A stretch of DNA of 64,000 nucleotides from Photobacterium iliopiscarium (GCF_003026395.1 NZ_PYOO01000005.1:124001-188000); one strand, 5' to 3'. Numbered from the stretch's first letter, positions 47,354-57,493 are shown. Made by a program: numbers and translations. Notes: generated by a model from the letters alone, not told the origin.

Positions 47354-48463
47354 TTGAAGACTCTAAAGCACACTATTCTTTCTTATTTTTCTTTATCGTT
47401 GTGCTGCTTCTATACAACAGCGATCAACGCAGCATCTCTCACTCAAAATTCTTCAGAAAAGAGTAACACCGTTACAAATTTATTACCGCAAACAGCCCCA
47501 ACCATTGATGCTGATACCGCCCCTCCACATAAAATGACACTATGGATTGATAGCTCTCAACAATCGATGACAGACTCAGTACACACTGTCGGTGAATATA
47601 TAGATCAAAGCCTCACTAAAGATGAAGACGAAGCGAAACTTACCAACCGCAGTTATCTGCGCATTCGCCAGCGATCAATCTATTCACACCGAGGTAAATT
47701 AGAAAATGATTTCAAAGTTTACTTCAAGCTCGATTTACCACACGTCAAACGTGATTGGAAGTTAATCCTAGATTCAGAACCCAGCGATTATGACAGTCTC
47801 GAAAGTAAACAACGTGGTATTGCCTCTGGCAGTAAAACTCAAAATGGAAATACGGTTGGTGGCTTTAGGCTTCAAGATGCGCAATTTGGTAACTGGAGCT
47901 CTGATTTTGATATTGGTATCAAGCTCAAATTCCCTCTCGACCCCTTTGTAAAAGCTCGCCTTACTCGTGTAGATAATGTCAGTGAAAGCTGGACAACCCA
48001 ACTTGAACAAGAGCTATTTTATTATCATTCAAAAGGCTTTGGTTCACTGACTCAATTAAGTGGTTTTTATGCACTGACCCCTGATCAAAAAAACATCTTT
48101 AGAACGACAACCAGTGCACAATATTTACAAGATGATGATAAATGGGAGTTAGTACAACAATTTAATATTTATCAGCGGGCAACAGAAAGAGATTTGTTTG
48201 AATACTCGATGGGAATCAGCGCAGATACCGATGAAATGAAAGAAATCACCAACTATTGGGTATCCGCTGAATGGAAACGACGTATATACAAACACTGGCT
48301 TTATCTCGCAGCAAGACCACAGCTTGAATTTCCACGAGATTATAATTATCACGCAAACCTAGGTATTATGATTGAACTTGAAATGTTCTTTTCTAAAAAC
48401 CGTAAAATTGATGAATTAAAACGCTATATTCCAAAACCCGTAAAACAACGAAAAGAATCCTAG
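47354..48463 (+). CDS. Hypothetical outer-membrane or periplasmic protein
   Basis: A 369-residue protein with a signal peptide (cleavage near INAAS). The body alternates short amphipathic strands (SYLRIRQRSIY, KVYFKLDLPHVKRDWKLILD, FDIGIKLKFPLDPFVKARLT, YLAARPQLEFP) and looks like a beta barrel. Only a TTG start is available in frame after the upstream stop, and AAGGA is 13 bases away, so translation may be weak. It ends in a basic tail. Function unknown. Confidence 0.65.
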   Translation: MKTLKHTILSYFSLSLCCFYTTAINAASLTQNSSEKSNTVTNLLPQTAPTIDADTAPPHKMTLWIDSSQQSMTDSVHTVGEYIDQSLTKDEDEAKLTNRSYLRIRQRSIYSHRGKLENDFKVYFKLDLPHVKRDWKLILDSEPSDYDSLESKQRGIASGSKTQNGNTVGGFRLQDAQFGNWSSDFDIGIKLKFPLDPFVKARLTRVDNVSESWTTQLEQELFYYHSKGFGSLTQLSGFYALTPDQKNIFRTTTSAQYLQDDDKWELVQQFNIYQRATERDLFEYSMGISADTDEMKEITNYWVSAEWKRRIYKHWLYLAARPQLEFPRDYNYHANLGIMIELEMFFSKNRKIDELKRYIPKPVKQRKES

Positions 48464-48474
48464 TGTCCTTAAAA

Positions 48475-48532
48475 TAAAAACACCTTTACGTCATAAGAAT
48501 TATCATCCTCACAACGTAAAGGTGTTAATTTA
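48475..48532. terminator. Bidirectional hairpin terminator
   Basis: A 13-bp perfect stem AACACCTTTACGT / ACGTAAAGGTGTT with a 22-base loop between convergent genes. Confidence 0.7.
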
Positions 48533-48544
48533 AATTTGTATGAA

Positions 48545-48901
48545 TTATTTGTTTTTCTGCTGTGAAATCGGCATTGTATCGTTAATAACTACAGGACCTA
48601 AACCATTAACACAACGTTGATAACCTTGCTTCCAACCTTCTACATACTTCATTTTCTCAACCCCCTTCATGTCATCAAGGATCATTTTTGATGGTTGCCA
48701 TTGATTCTTAAGCGCATCTTTACACCCATCGTTATAGCCATGTTGAATAAATTGCTCACTAAGAGTAAGAACTTTAGCCGTTTGAGTTGCTTCTGTTTTT
48801 ACCACTGAAGTTGCAGTTGTAGAAGGTGTTGATGTTAAAGCCGCAGTACTACAACCAGATAAAAGTGCAATTACACCAACCATCGCCCATGAATAACGCA
48901 T
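48545..48901 (-). CDS. Hypothetical lipoprotein
   Basis: A 118-residue protein with a lipobox LLSGC (Cys17), then a Thr/Ser-rich linker and a helical domain with GYNDGCKDAL and GWKQGYQRCVNG. The two cysteines are likely disulphide-bonded. Similar small lipoproteins occur in Vibrionaceae; function unknown. Confidence 0.75.
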   Translation of the reverse strand: MRYSWAMVGVIALLSGCSTAALTSTPSTTATSVVKTEATQTAKVLTLSEQFIQHGYNDGCKDALKNQWQPSKMILDDMKGVEKMKYVEGWKQGYQRCVNGLGPVVINDTMPISQQKNK

Positions 48902-49123
48902 ATTTTTACCTTACAAATCAAAGTTAGCTATTTAAGCTCATCATACTCCAATATCCCTTAATGGAATATTAATAATAAAACGGCCCGATATATAAAATAA
49001 TTTAATGACAAATATATGTTTTTATTATACAAAGGCACAGCAAAAAAACGTCACCAGAAATACACAATTATCTTTTTGATAATGACTTAACAGTATTTTA
49101 TAAATCAACCACTGAGGTTAAGC

Positions 49124-51706
49124 ATGCGCAAAAAATTATTATCTATGGCGATCTTACTTACTGCATCTAGTTCTCTATTTGCTGCTGAAATGTATGATCC
49201 AAATAAAAATTACTCAACTAAAGAACAAGTACAATTTAATGGCAATATTTTTGAAGCTCAGTGGTGGGTAAATCAAAATGAATCTCCAGCGACCATTACA
49301 CAAAACACATGGGAATCACCTTGGGTATTCATTTCAACATCAGAAGCAATAACACCAGAAGACGTTCTACCTTTACCTCCACCAGCAGAAGTTATGCCTG
49401 AGATTGAACAAGTAAGTCAGGTTAAATATGTTCAGATCATGAACAAAATGGCTACACAAATGGTTCAACGTGTAAGCGAACTCAAAAAGTATGCTCAGGA
49501 CCCTGATTTTTATTTTTTCAAAGATGGTAAGAAATTCATTAAAATCAATGATATTGATTATGAAATAGATGCAGAGCATGGCACCCCTATTATTCCATTA
49601 CGAAACTGGGCAGATGACAGTGCAACCCGTAATCTATTCAGTTTCTTTGACCAAGATTGGGAATTTTCCATGTATGAAGGCGGCGCTGTTGTCGTTAATA
49701 AAACATGGGGAAATTATGATTGGGGCAATGGCTGTGTGCTTGAATACTTACCCAATGGTCACCTTGATAGCAACTATGTTTTAAATGAAGCATTTACATG
49801 TATGGATGGTTCAGACAAACATGAAAAACCAGATGCTACTTCTATCGCCCCCTATAAATTTGGTGTCGATGTTGCACATTCAAACATGGTTTCAATAGAG
49901 CAACTTGGTGACAAACTGATTGTGGCTCAATCGCCATCAGCGGGTGATTCACCAATGGTGGGTATTTACGATACCAAAGCAAATACGACCACAAAAATTT
50001 TAGGTATTAGTGAAGCTCAACCTTATAAAGGTCTTGATGATTTACGTAGCCATAAATCACAACTGTTCGTTTCAGCCATTAGTGCCCATGATCGTATAGA
50101 TGTATTTAATGGTGAGACAAATCAATACCAATACTCTTATGCTGTTCAACATAATGGCAGTGGTAAAATTGCTGTTAATGATCAATATATTTTAGTCGCT
50201 GATGCCGATCATATTGCGGTTTACCATAATACTCCAGCAACGCTTGGTGAAACCAAATCAATACAACCTTTTGCTTACTTAGCTTATGCTCATGGTCGCC
50301 CTTTTACACTTGAATTTATTGGTTCTAAATTACTTGCCGGTGGTTCACAAGGCTCAGCTGTTTATGATTTAGCCGCACTGTCACAGAATATAACGCTTCA
50401 ACCAATGCATAAAAACCTTGGTGCGTTTGAATCAATGGATGCTAATGATAACTACATTTTTGTAAAAGAAAATAATGGTCAACATATTGATGCAACGACA
50501 CGTTTTGCTATGTATGACATTCAGCAATTTATTGCAAATGATTACCAATTTAAAGATGCAGCTAAAGCCGTTTACCTCCTGGATAATTTCTGGGTAAGTG
50601 GTCATGATCTAATCGTCAATAATAATGAGATTATTACATTAACTCCGTCTATTATTGAAAGCGTGCCATTAGACAAATTAGATACCCTTGATTTTACACC
50701 AAATGCATATGTACCAACGGCTCAACTAGAATTTGATGCCCTACCACAAACAGCCTCTGTACGTAAAATTTTACAAGATGGATTAACTGAAGGTAGTCAA
50801 TCTATTTCAGCCAAGACTGATTCACTGGTAAATATTCGTTTACTTGATCGTAATACCGTTGAAATCACAAACTTTACTGGAATAGATCTTAGCAATCTAG
50901 ATCTCGATATTAAAGCTCACAGCCAACATAATTGGGCTCGCTTGGCTAATTTAGATAAATTACCAGCATACACTCGTATTACCCTGCCTATTACGGATCT
51001 AAATATAGATAAAAGCTTTAATACTACAGACGGCAGTGGTGTATATAACTACACCGGAATGCTAAGTACGCTGGATGGTCAAGGCAATACTTACGGTCAT
51101 TATGGCACCCAGCATCTCATTGATTCACGTTTTGCAACAGAAACAAAACATCCGCTATTAGACAAATTAAACAAAATAACGGCGACATGGGATATCTCGT
51201 TTACGGATATGTTGCTAGGGTCTACTAATACAGAAACACCTTGGGATGCAAACAGCATCAAGCGCCACATTGAACTTCTCACGAACGTTGCTTATATTGT
51301 TTCTAGTGATAGCTTCAAAAATAAGCTGATGAATTATAAAGAAAACTATGGTCATGATTTGTACCTTTATGGCACAACATTTAAAACAAAAGCACAGAAA
51401 GAAAGTTTACTTAACAAGACATTAAATTCGAATGGCTTTGTGAACTATCGTCAAACATCTGGATTCCAAAATACATTTAGCTTTGGTAAAAGTGCGGGAA
51501 CCGTATTTGGTGTCTCTGATAAAGAGTTAGATAAAGTTGAACGCGGTGAAATGCAAGACTTTGCTTTATACCTTGGCGAGCAATTTGGTCAGAATTGGTA
51601 TCATGACTGCCCGCCAAAGCCTTGTAACTGGACTGAAATTCATTTTGCTAAGCTATTTGTTGATGTTTATAACGAGTTAGATAAAGCGGGTGAATTACCT
51701 TACTAA
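49124..51706 (+). CDS. Large secreted protein with N-terminal chitin-binding-like domain
   Basis: An 860-residue exported protein (signal peptide 1-20). Residues 24-71 resemble a CBM5/12 chitin-binding module: YSTKEQVQFNGNIFEAQWWV, then TWESPWVFIS. A Pro/Glu linker and a helical stretch follow. From about 240 to 520 there are repeated strand motifs (KLIVAQSPS, QLFVSAISAHDRIDVFNG, QYILVADADHIAVYHN, KLLAGGSQGSAVYDL) suggesting a beta-propeller. Cysteines occur as GNGCVLEY/AFTCMDG and HDCPPKPCNW. No catalytic motif is recognised. GAGG precedes the ATG. Confidence 0.7.
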   Translation: MRKKLLSMAILLTASSSLFAAEMYDPNKNYSTKEQVQFNGNIFEAQWWVNQNESPATITQNTWESPWVFISTSEAITPEDVLPLPPPAEVMPEIEQVSQVKYVQIMNKMATQMVQRVSELKKYAQDPDFYFFKDGKKFIKINDIDYEIDAEHGTPIIPLRNWADDSATRNLFSFFDQDWEFSMYEGGAVVVNKTWGNYDWGNGCVLEYLPNGHLDSNYVLNEAFTCMDGSDKHEKPDATSIAPYKFGVDVAHSNMVSIEQLGDKLIVAQSPSAGDSPMVGIYDTKANTTTKILGISEAQPYKGLDDLRSHKSQLFVSAISAHDRIDVFNGETNQYQYSYAVQHNGSGKIAVNDQYILVADADHIAVYHNTPATLGETKSIQPFAYLAYAHGRPFTLEFIGSKLLAGGSQGSAVYDLAALSQNITLQPMHKNLGAFESMDANDNYIFVKENNGQHIDATTRFAMYDIQQFIANDYQFKDAAKAVYLLDNFWVSGHDLIVNNNEIITLTPSIIESVPLDKLDTLDFTPNAYVPTAQLEFDALPQTASVRKILQDGLTEGSQSISAKTDSLVNIRLLDRNTVEITNFTGIDLSNLDLDIKAHSQHNWARLANLDKLPAYTRITLPITDLNIDKSFNTTDGSGVYNYTGMLSTLDGQGNTYGHYGTQHLIDSRFATETKHPLLDKLNKITATWDISFTDMLLGSTNTETPWDANSIKRHIELLTNVAYIVSSDSFKNKLMNYKENYGHDLYLYGTTFKTKAQKESLLNKTLNSNGFVNYRQTSGFQNTFSFGKSAGTVFGVSDKELDKVERGEMQDFALYLGEQFGQNWYHDCPPKPCNWTEIHFAKLFVDVYNELDKAGELPY

Positions 51707-51745
51707 TCAACATGATTAATGCGTAAACCGTAATATGACATTCTA

Positions 51746-51774
51746 GGTTGCGACGTCTTGTCGCAACCTTTTAT
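51746..51774 (+). terminator. Terminator of the 860-aa protein gene
   Basis: GGTTGCGAC-GTCTT-GTCGCAACC stem followed by TTTTATT. Confidence 0.92.
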
Positions 51775-51791
51775 TCAAAAAAACTAGCGTT

Positions 51792-52262
51792 CTAGCTGTA
51801 TTTTCCTCGACTGACCATCATATTATTAATGAGTATTACGACGAAAAGAGCAATGAATGTGACGATAAACGTTGTCACACCATACTGCAAAGATAATGTA
51901 CAAAGATCCGTCAAAGTAGATGATAATAATTTACCTGAAGAAAACGCCGATAAAACAATAACATTAATAACAGTTAATCCCGTAAATAAACTCATCATAA
52001 CGAGAGTTTGATAAGACTGTCTTTTAATCGTAAATAGCGGATTAGTTCGCGTTGCTTCAAATAGAAATTTCTGTCCTAAAGAATACGAAACCAATAATAA
52101 TAAGGTGCAGTAAAATAGAGAGAATCCAAAAATAGAAATTGGATACAGCGCTTTACTTGAGCCTAATAAATATACAAATTTTGCCGATTCTAAAGCACTA
52201 TAGAAAACAATTGCTGATAATGAGTAAAATACTACCTGACGTATAAGTCGATGCATCTGCAT
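51792..52262 (-). CDS. Hypothetical four-helix membrane protein
   Basis: A 156-residue protein with hydrophobic helices at about 10-31, 42-62, 88-108 and 122-146 and short basic loops (EATRTNPLFTIKRQSYQ). No family recognised and no functional partner nearby. Confidence 0.6.
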   Translation of the reverse strand: MQMHRLIRQVVFYSLSAIVFYSALESAKFVYLLGSSKALYPISIFGFSLFYCTLLLLVSYSLGQKFLFEATRTNPLFTIKRQSYQTLVMMSLFTGLTVINVIVLSAFSSGKLLSSTLTDLCTLSLQYGVTTFIVTFIALFVVILINNMMVSRGKYS

Positions 52263-52341
52263 TTTAATTACCTAATAAAACATTAACATAAAACATTTCA
52301 GCTAAATATTCCGAATTTAACCTCCTTCAAATGACAGCTAC

Positions 52342-52372
52342 AAAAAAGCGCCGAATCATCAGCGCTTTCTTT
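52342..52372 (-). terminator. Terminator of sodC
   Basis: AAAGCGC...GCGCTTT stem with an inner GA/TC pair and an A run on the plus strand. It is closely related in sequence to the hairpin at 53292-53322. Confidence 0.75.
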
Positions 52373-52387
52373 AAAAGTCACAGTTTT

Positions 52388-52897
52388 TTATTTTATCACA
52401 CCACAAACCATACGTGCACCACCACCACCAAGAGGTTGAGGATGATCTGAATGATTATCCCCCCCTGCATGAATCATGACTGATCGCCCTTTTAAATCAG
52501 ACAATTTTAATCGTGGTGCTAACACTGACTGCTCTGCATCACCTTTATCATCGACATAAAGAGGCGGTAAATCCCCTAAATGATTATCATCTGCCCATGA
52601 ATAACCATGCTTATCCGTTTTCATTGGATCATAATGGCCACCAGCCGCACCACCTAAAACAGTTTTGCCCATTTTTTCAGAGGAATCACATGAAGGATTG
52701 GTATGCACATGAAAACCATGTAATCCTGTTGGTAAGCCTTTTAAATGTGGTGTAAAAACAACACCATATTTTGTTTGCTCCATCGATATCGTCCCCGCCA
52801 TAGCTCCAGAGCTAAGATCTGTCATCTTAACCGAGAGATCAGCAGCACTTACGCTAGCAGAAGCTAAAATTAAGGCAGAAAGTAGTATTTTTTTCAT
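52388..52897 (-). CDS. sodC: Periplasmic Cu/Zn superoxide dismutase
   Basis: A 169-residue enzyme with a signal peptide (1-19). Copper and zinc ligands are visible in [29 protein letters not shown] and [19 protein letters not shown], and the disulphide partner is in RMVCGVIK. It removes superoxide in the periplasm. Monocistronic. Confidence 0.96.
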   Translation of the reverse strand: MKKILLSALILASASVSAADLSVKMTDLSSGAMAGTISMEQTKYGVVFTPHLKGLPTGLHGFHVHTNPSCDSSEKMGKTVLGGAAGGHYDPMKTDKHGYSWADDNHLGDLPPLYVDDKGDAEQSVLAPRLKLSDLKGRSVMIHAGGDNHSDHPQPLGGGGARMVCGVIK

Positions 52898-53346
52898 GGT
52901 TATAATCCTTATAGAAATCCATTTGACGCTTATTTAGTCCATAACTAGACAATACATTATTGGTGGCATTTTTTTACTCATCAAAAGTACCTGTATATAA
53001 TGAAAATGTATAATAGCGAATGCTTATAAGCTTAATAGGAATTAATAATGAAATTTTTACACGAAAAATAATGCTGCAAATAACGCCTTATAGAGCATAT
53101 TTATAATGCATTATGGCAACAAAAAGAAAATAATCCCCGCTGCGACGGATTACATCTTAATACCCTCCTCAATGATTCTTCTTATTTATGTCATATGATG
53201 TGCCGAATATTAATCACCTTAACGCTATTCTGGTGGTAATTCTCTTATTAATAATAATACCGTCATAATGACAATATTTTTTACGACCTATAAAAAAGGC
53301 GCTGAATCATCAGCGCCTTCTTAAAAATCCACAATAATCTGATCGG
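52898..53346. other. Intergenic region between sodC and ppiC
   Basis: About 450 bases. A 51-codon stretch near 53083-53240 (reading EHIYNALWQQKENNPRCDGL on the plus strand) looks protein-like but has no start codon and may be a decayed gene. The ppiC terminator lies at the end. Confidence 0.35.
53292..53322 (-). terminator. Terminator of ppiC
   Basis: GGCGCTGA-ATCA-TCAGCGCC stem with an A6 run on the plus strand; same family as the sodC terminator. Confidence 0.88.
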
Positions 53347-53628
53347 CTAAGTACGGTATAAAACCTTAATAATATGGTAACCAAATTTTGTCTTAATCGG
53401 ACCGATTGGCTCTAGCACTTTGCCGCTGAATACAGCTTTATCAAATGCCGGTACCATCGCACCTTTTTTAAACTCACCTAAATCGCCACCTTTTTTACCT
53501 GATGGACAAGTAGAATACTTTTTAGCAAGCGTCTGAAATTTAGCACCTTTTTTAAGTTGCTCTAAAATATCGTCTGCTTGTTCTTTATGTTTTACTAGAA
53601 TATGAAGTGCTGCTGCGGTTGAAGCCAT
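53347..53628 (-). CDS. ppiC: Parvulin-type peptidyl-prolyl isomerase
   Basis: A 93-residue single-domain parvulin. It has [54 protein letters not shown] and [11 protein letters not shown]. No signal peptide, hence cytoplasmic, matching E. coli PpiC in length. It catalyses cis-trans isomerisation of Xaa-Pro bonds. Confidence 0.95.
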   Translation of the reverse strand: MASTAAALHILVKHKEQADDILEQLKKGAKFQTLAKKYSTCPSGKKGGDLGEFKKGAMVPAFDKAVFSGKVLEPIGPIKTKFGYHIIKVLYRT

Positions 53629-53830
53629 GCTAATAAACCTATTATCGCTATACTAATGAAGGCATTGCTAATGTGATGATTATCGCATTAGTTGGTACAA
53701 AATGCTAATGCCTCACGTTATGTTATAACATTGAAAAGATGACAAAATTTAAAGGCTTACAAATTGAAGAATCTATTTATAATGATAGTATTCATTTTCC
53801 ATTCATGGCGACTTGGTTACAGTTATAAAT

Positions 53831-54181
53831 ATGAAAAAACATTGCAAATATTTATATCTAATTGGATTTATCAGTCTTATAAGCTGTCAGGTGTTTGCCT
53901 CCCCGACGGCTGATATAGATGAACATCACGATAATGTTATGGATGCCGTAGCTCAAGGACTCATTCAACCGTTTTCTGCACTACAACATAAAGTCCAACA
54001 ACAGCTATTAGCCCGTATCATTCGCGTCGAATTAGACAAAGATGATGATGAATGGATTTACGAATTAAAGCTTATTGATGATAACAATAATATAATAAAA
54101 GTCGAGTATGAAGCCCGTACTCTTAAAATGATAGAAATAAAAGGTCGCCATCTTGAAAGCGTCCTTAAGGTTCCAAAATGA
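53831..54181 (+). CDS. PepSY-domain periplasmic protein
   Basis: About 116 residues. The signal peptide ends near QVFAS. The C-terminal PepSY-like half (LARIIRVELDKDDDEWIYEL, then KVEYEARTLKMIEIKG) shows the usual two-strand repeat. The stop overlaps the response regulator ATG (ATGA), so it is part of the two-component operon. PepSY proteins next to PhoP-like systems often modulate the sensor. I use the ATG at 53831 rather than a TTG at 53813. Confidence 0.85.
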   Translation: MKKHCKYLYLIGFISLISCQVFASPTADIDEHHDNVMDAVAQGLIQPFSALQHKVQQQLLARIIRVELDKDDDEWIYELKLIDDNNNIIKVEYEARTLKMIEIKGRHLESVLKVPK

Positions 54182-54837
54182 AAATTTTAGTTGTTGAAGA
54201 TGATGTAACATTAGGCGAACAAGTTGTCGCAGGTTTAGAACAAAACGGTTGGGTTGCAGAACACTCCATAGATGGTATTGATGCACTTTATCGCGCAACA
54301 TCAGAACCATGGGATGCTATTGTGCTTGATTTAGGCTTACCCAAGCTAGATGGCATTACCGTTTTAAAAGGCATTCGTGAAGAAAACGTTAACTGCCCAG
54401 TGGTGATCCTAAGCGCCCGTAATGAGCTAACACAACGTGTCGATGGTTTAAATGCAGGTGCTGATGATTATCTCACCAAGCCATTTCAAATGGTCGAGTT
54501 AGTGGCACGCGTACGCGCCCAATTACGCCGTGCAACCGGTAATGTATCACCCGTTATTCAAGCTGGCGATTTAAGCTTAGATACTCGAACCTCAAAAGTA
54601 ACATGGCAAGATAATGTTGTTGATTTAACCGCGCTTGAATTTAAAGTGCTGTCATATCTCATGCACAATACAGATAAAGTAATTTCTCGTACTGAGCTTG
54701 TTGAACATATTTATAAGCAAGATTTCGATCGTGATTCAAATACAATTGAAGTGTTTATTGGTCGTATTCGCCGAAAAATTGGTAATGACGTAATCAAGAC
54801 AGTACGTGGTCTTGGATATCGTATCAATGCTAGTTAG
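54178..54837 (+). CDS. OmpR/PhoP-family response regulator (CarR/VprA-like)
   Basis: A 219-residue regulator. The receiver has the acidic pair VVEDD, phospho-Asp51 in IVLDLGLPK, and the conserved Lys in YLTKPFQ. The C-terminal winged helix includes ALEFKVLSYLMHN and DSNTIEVFIGRIRRKIG. Context (PepSY upstream, kinase downstream) matches CarRS/VprAB of Vibrio cholerae, which controls lipid A modification and biofilm genes; equivalence here is inferred. Confidence 0.9.
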   Translation: MKILVVEDDVTLGEQVVAGLEQNGWVAEHSIDGIDALYRATSEPWDAIVLDLGLPKLDGITVLKGIREENVNCPVVILSARNELTQRVDGLNAGADDYLTKPFQMVELVARVRAQLRRATGNVSPVIQAGDLSLDTRTSKVTWQDNVVDLTALEFKVLSYLMHNTDKVISRTELVEHIYKQDFDRDSNTIEVFIGRIRRKIGNDVIKTVRGLGYRINAS

Positions 54838-56164
54838 CCTACCCAAAAATCGTCAACCCAGTATTCGTAACCGACTGCTTATTGCTGCGGCAGTCTGGTT
54901 ATTGGCGATCACATTATCAGCGGGTTATCTTGTTCCTTCTTTTATCAAGACCTATTTAATTGAACAAGAAAAGTCACAGTTATACCTTTATATGGATCAA
55001 ATTACGGCCCAAGTCGATATTGATAAACACGGTCAATTGTTTGTTGATGGTCGCCTATCAAACCCTCGCTTTAATTTTCCATACAGTGGCTTATATTGGT
55101 CATTAAAGCTCAATAACCAAGTATTACGCTCGCGCTCATTATGGGATACCACCATAAGAGGCAATGCTAAAAAAGGCTTTGAAGGCCCTAATAATCAATC
55201 ATTAATTGTAGTAAAACGTAAATTCAGCTTGCCTGACAGTGACTACCCTATCGAATTATCAGTCGCCGTAAATCAAGACAAGCTCCTTAAAACACTACAA
55301 CAATTGACCCATGGTTTATGGATTATTCTTATTATCATGGCGATTGGTATTTTAGTACTAACCACCTTACAAGTAAGCTGGTCATTATGGCCATTACGTA
55401 AACTGCGTAAAAACCTTATTGAAGTACGTGAAGGTCACTCTACCGAGTTAACAGGGCTTTATCCTGTAGAGATTCAACCTGTAATAGATGATCTCAATGC
55501 ACTACTGTTTCACTATCAAGAACTGCTGCTGCGTGCAAGAAACCACTCGGGCAATTTATCACATGCGTTAAAAACCCCGATTGCGATTTTAAATAATGAA
55601 GTATCGTTATTAGACCCAACCACACAGGCTAAACTAGCTCCTGCACTACAACAATTACAACAGCATATTGATTACCATTTAGGGCGTGCGCGAATGGCGG
55701 GAGCGATAAATATTCTCGCGACCAAAACAGCGATATCACACCGCATTGATGCCATCTCATTAGCGATGGATAAAGTTTATGCCCATCGAGGTGTTGTGCT
55801 AGTCAATGAGCTTGATAGTGATGTGGTGATTGCGGTTGAAAAAAGCGACTTAGATGAAATGATCGGTAACTTAATCGAAAATAGCTATAAATGGGCGAAC
55901 AATTTGATTCGTGTGTATCAAGAATCGATTGTCGATGGTCATATTGTATTAGTGATTGAAGATGATGGACCGGGTATCGCACATGAAAAATGCAAGCAAG
56001 TGCTAAAACGTGGTGTACGATTAGATGAAAACACCCCAGGCACAGGGCTTGGCCTTAATATCGTTAATGAACTAGTACATAGTTACCGTGGTGATTTAGT
56101 CTTAACGAGCAGTGCTCTTGGTGGCTTAAAAGCGATGTTATATCTACCGATTCCTCGTAAATAA
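54827..56164 (+). CDS. Sensor histidine kinase (CarS/VprB/PhoQ-like)
   Basis: About 445 residues with TM1 about 15-35, a periplasmic domain to about 155, and TM2 about 160-182. The HisKA H-box is SGNLSHALKTPIAIL. HATPase boxes are present: NLIENSYKWA, DDGPGIAHE and GTGLGLNIV. I use the ATG at 54827, which overlaps the regulator stop by 11 bases; the longer frame depends on a non-ATG start. It phosphorylates the preceding regulator. Confidence 0.9.
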   Translation: MLVSLPKNRQPSIRNRLLIAAAVWLLAITLSAGYLVPSFIKTYLIEQEKSQLYLYMDQITAQVDIDKHGQLFVDGRLSNPRFNFPYSGLYWSLKLNNQVLRSRSLWDTTIRGNAKKGFEGPNNQSLIVVKRKFSLPDSDYPIELSVAVNQDKLLKTLQQLTHGLWIILIIMAIGILVLTTLQVSWSLWPLRKLRKNLIEVREGHSTELTGLYPVEIQPVIDDLNALLFHYQELLLRARNHSGNLSHALKTPIAILNNEVSLLDPTTQAKLAPALQQLQQHIDYHLGRARMAGAINILATKTAISHRIDAISLAMDKVYAHRGVVLVNELDSDVVIAVEKSDLDEMIGNLIENSYKWANNLIRVYQESIVDGHIVLVIEDDGPGIAHEKCKQVLKRGVRLDENTPGTGLGLNIVNELVHSYRGDLVLTSSALGGLKAMLYLPIPRK

Positions 56165-56269
56165 AGCTTAGCTATTAATAACTAACTCTAAAATAACGAT
56201 TGCTATCGATCATTCAAATCGCGCAGTGATATATTAAAAAAAAACACAACAAAGGAAGATTAAAAATAA

Positions 56270-57277
56270 ATGATAGATTTCCGCTCAGATACAGTCACTC
56301 GCCCATCAGACAAAATGCGTCAAGTAATGGCAGCAGCCCTTGTCGGTGATGATGTTTATGGCGATGACACAACCGTTAATGATTTAGAGTTGTGGGCTGC
56401 AGAACGTCATGGTTTTGAAGCAGCTATTTATTGCACATCAGGCACACAAGCAAACTTACTGGCATTGATGGCGCATTGTGAACGTGGCGATGAATACCTT
56501 TGTGGTCAGCAAGCACATAACTATAAGTTTGAAGGCGGCGGCGCGGCAATATTAGGCTCAATTCAGCCACAACCATTAGAAAATGATGCCGATGGTAGTA
56601 TTCCATTTTCAAAACTAACGGCTGCAATTAAGCCATTAGATCCACACTTTGCACGAACTAAACTGCTTAGTCTTGAAAACACCATTAATGGTAAAGTATT
56701 GCCACTAGAATACATTCAGCAAGCACGTGAGTTTGTTAATCAACACGGCTTACAAATGCACCTTGATGGCGCGCGTGTTTATAATGCCGCTGTTGCCATG
56801 AACGTAGATATTACAGAAATTGTAAAATACTTTGATTCATTTACAATTTGTTTATCTAAAGGCTTAGGTGCGCCTGTTGGTTCTTTATTACTTGGTGATA
56901 AAACCTTAATTGCCAAAGCCCGTCGCTGGCGTAAAGTGCTGGGTGGTGGTATGCGCCAAGCGGGTATTATTGCCGCTGCGGGTAAATTAGCATTAACTGA
57001 AAATGTTGAGCGTCTTGCTGACGATCACCACAACGCACGTTACTTAGCAGAGCAGTTAAATACGGTTGACGGTTTTAGCGTAAACCTACAACATATCCAA
57101 ACCAATATGGCGTTTGCGAAGGTCGATCAACACATTGATCAAACCCAACTGATCGCAACCCTAAAACAGCAAGATATTTTGATCAGTGGCGGCAATCCAA
57201 TGCGCTTCGTTACTCATCTAGATATCACAACAGCAGATATTGACACCTTTATTGCAGCACTAAAAAGCGCATTATAA
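56270..57277 (+). CDS. ltaE: Low-specificity L-threonine aldolase
   Basis: A 335-residue PLP enzyme cleaving L-threonine and allo-threonine to glycine and acetaldehyde. Marks are MIDFRSDTVTRPSDKMRQVM, GDDVYGDD, the active-site lysine in TICLSKGLGAPVGSLL (about 200) and RWRKVLGGGMRQAG. AAGGAAG precedes the ATG. Monocistronic with a terminator. Confidence 0.96.
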   Translation: MIDFRSDTVTRPSDKMRQVMAAALVGDDVYGDDTTVNDLELWAAERHGFEAAIYCTSGTQANLLALMAHCERGDEYLCGQQAHNYKFEGGGAAILGSIQPQPLENDADGSIPFSKLTAAIKPLDPHFARTKLLSLENTINGKVLPLEYIQQAREFVNQHGLQMHLDGARVYNAAVAMNVDITEIVKYFDSFTICLSKGLGAPVGSLLLGDKTLIAKARRWRKVLGGGMRQAGIIAAAGKLALTENVERLADDHHNARYLAEQLNTVDGFSVNLQHIQTNMAFAKVDQHIDQTQLIATLKQQDILISGGNPMRFVTHLDITTADIDTFIAALKSAL

Positions 57278-57305
57278 TAGCCAGTTAATTCGCTGACAAA
57301 AACGA

Positions 57306-57342
57306 ATAGCCCATACACGCATAAGTGGATATGGGCTTTATT
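57306..57342 (+). terminator. Terminator of ltaE
   Basis: AGCCCATA / TATGGGCT stem with an inner CAC/GTG pair, then TTATTTAAAT. Confidence 0.7.
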
Positions 57343-57493
57343 TAAATGTTAGAAATACGTCACATCCAAGCAAAAAAACACCAAAATCACCCCTCTTGTT
57401 TACTATCTTAAACTACGCTTATAACTAGTATCAATAATAGATAAAAACACCATATAAGCTGATGCTTCAAGTTACTAAACAAGGATAAATTAT

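Noticed and set aside
53083..53240. Protein-like stretch between sodC and ppiC
   Set aside because: No start codon and stops on both sides; at most a decayed fragment.
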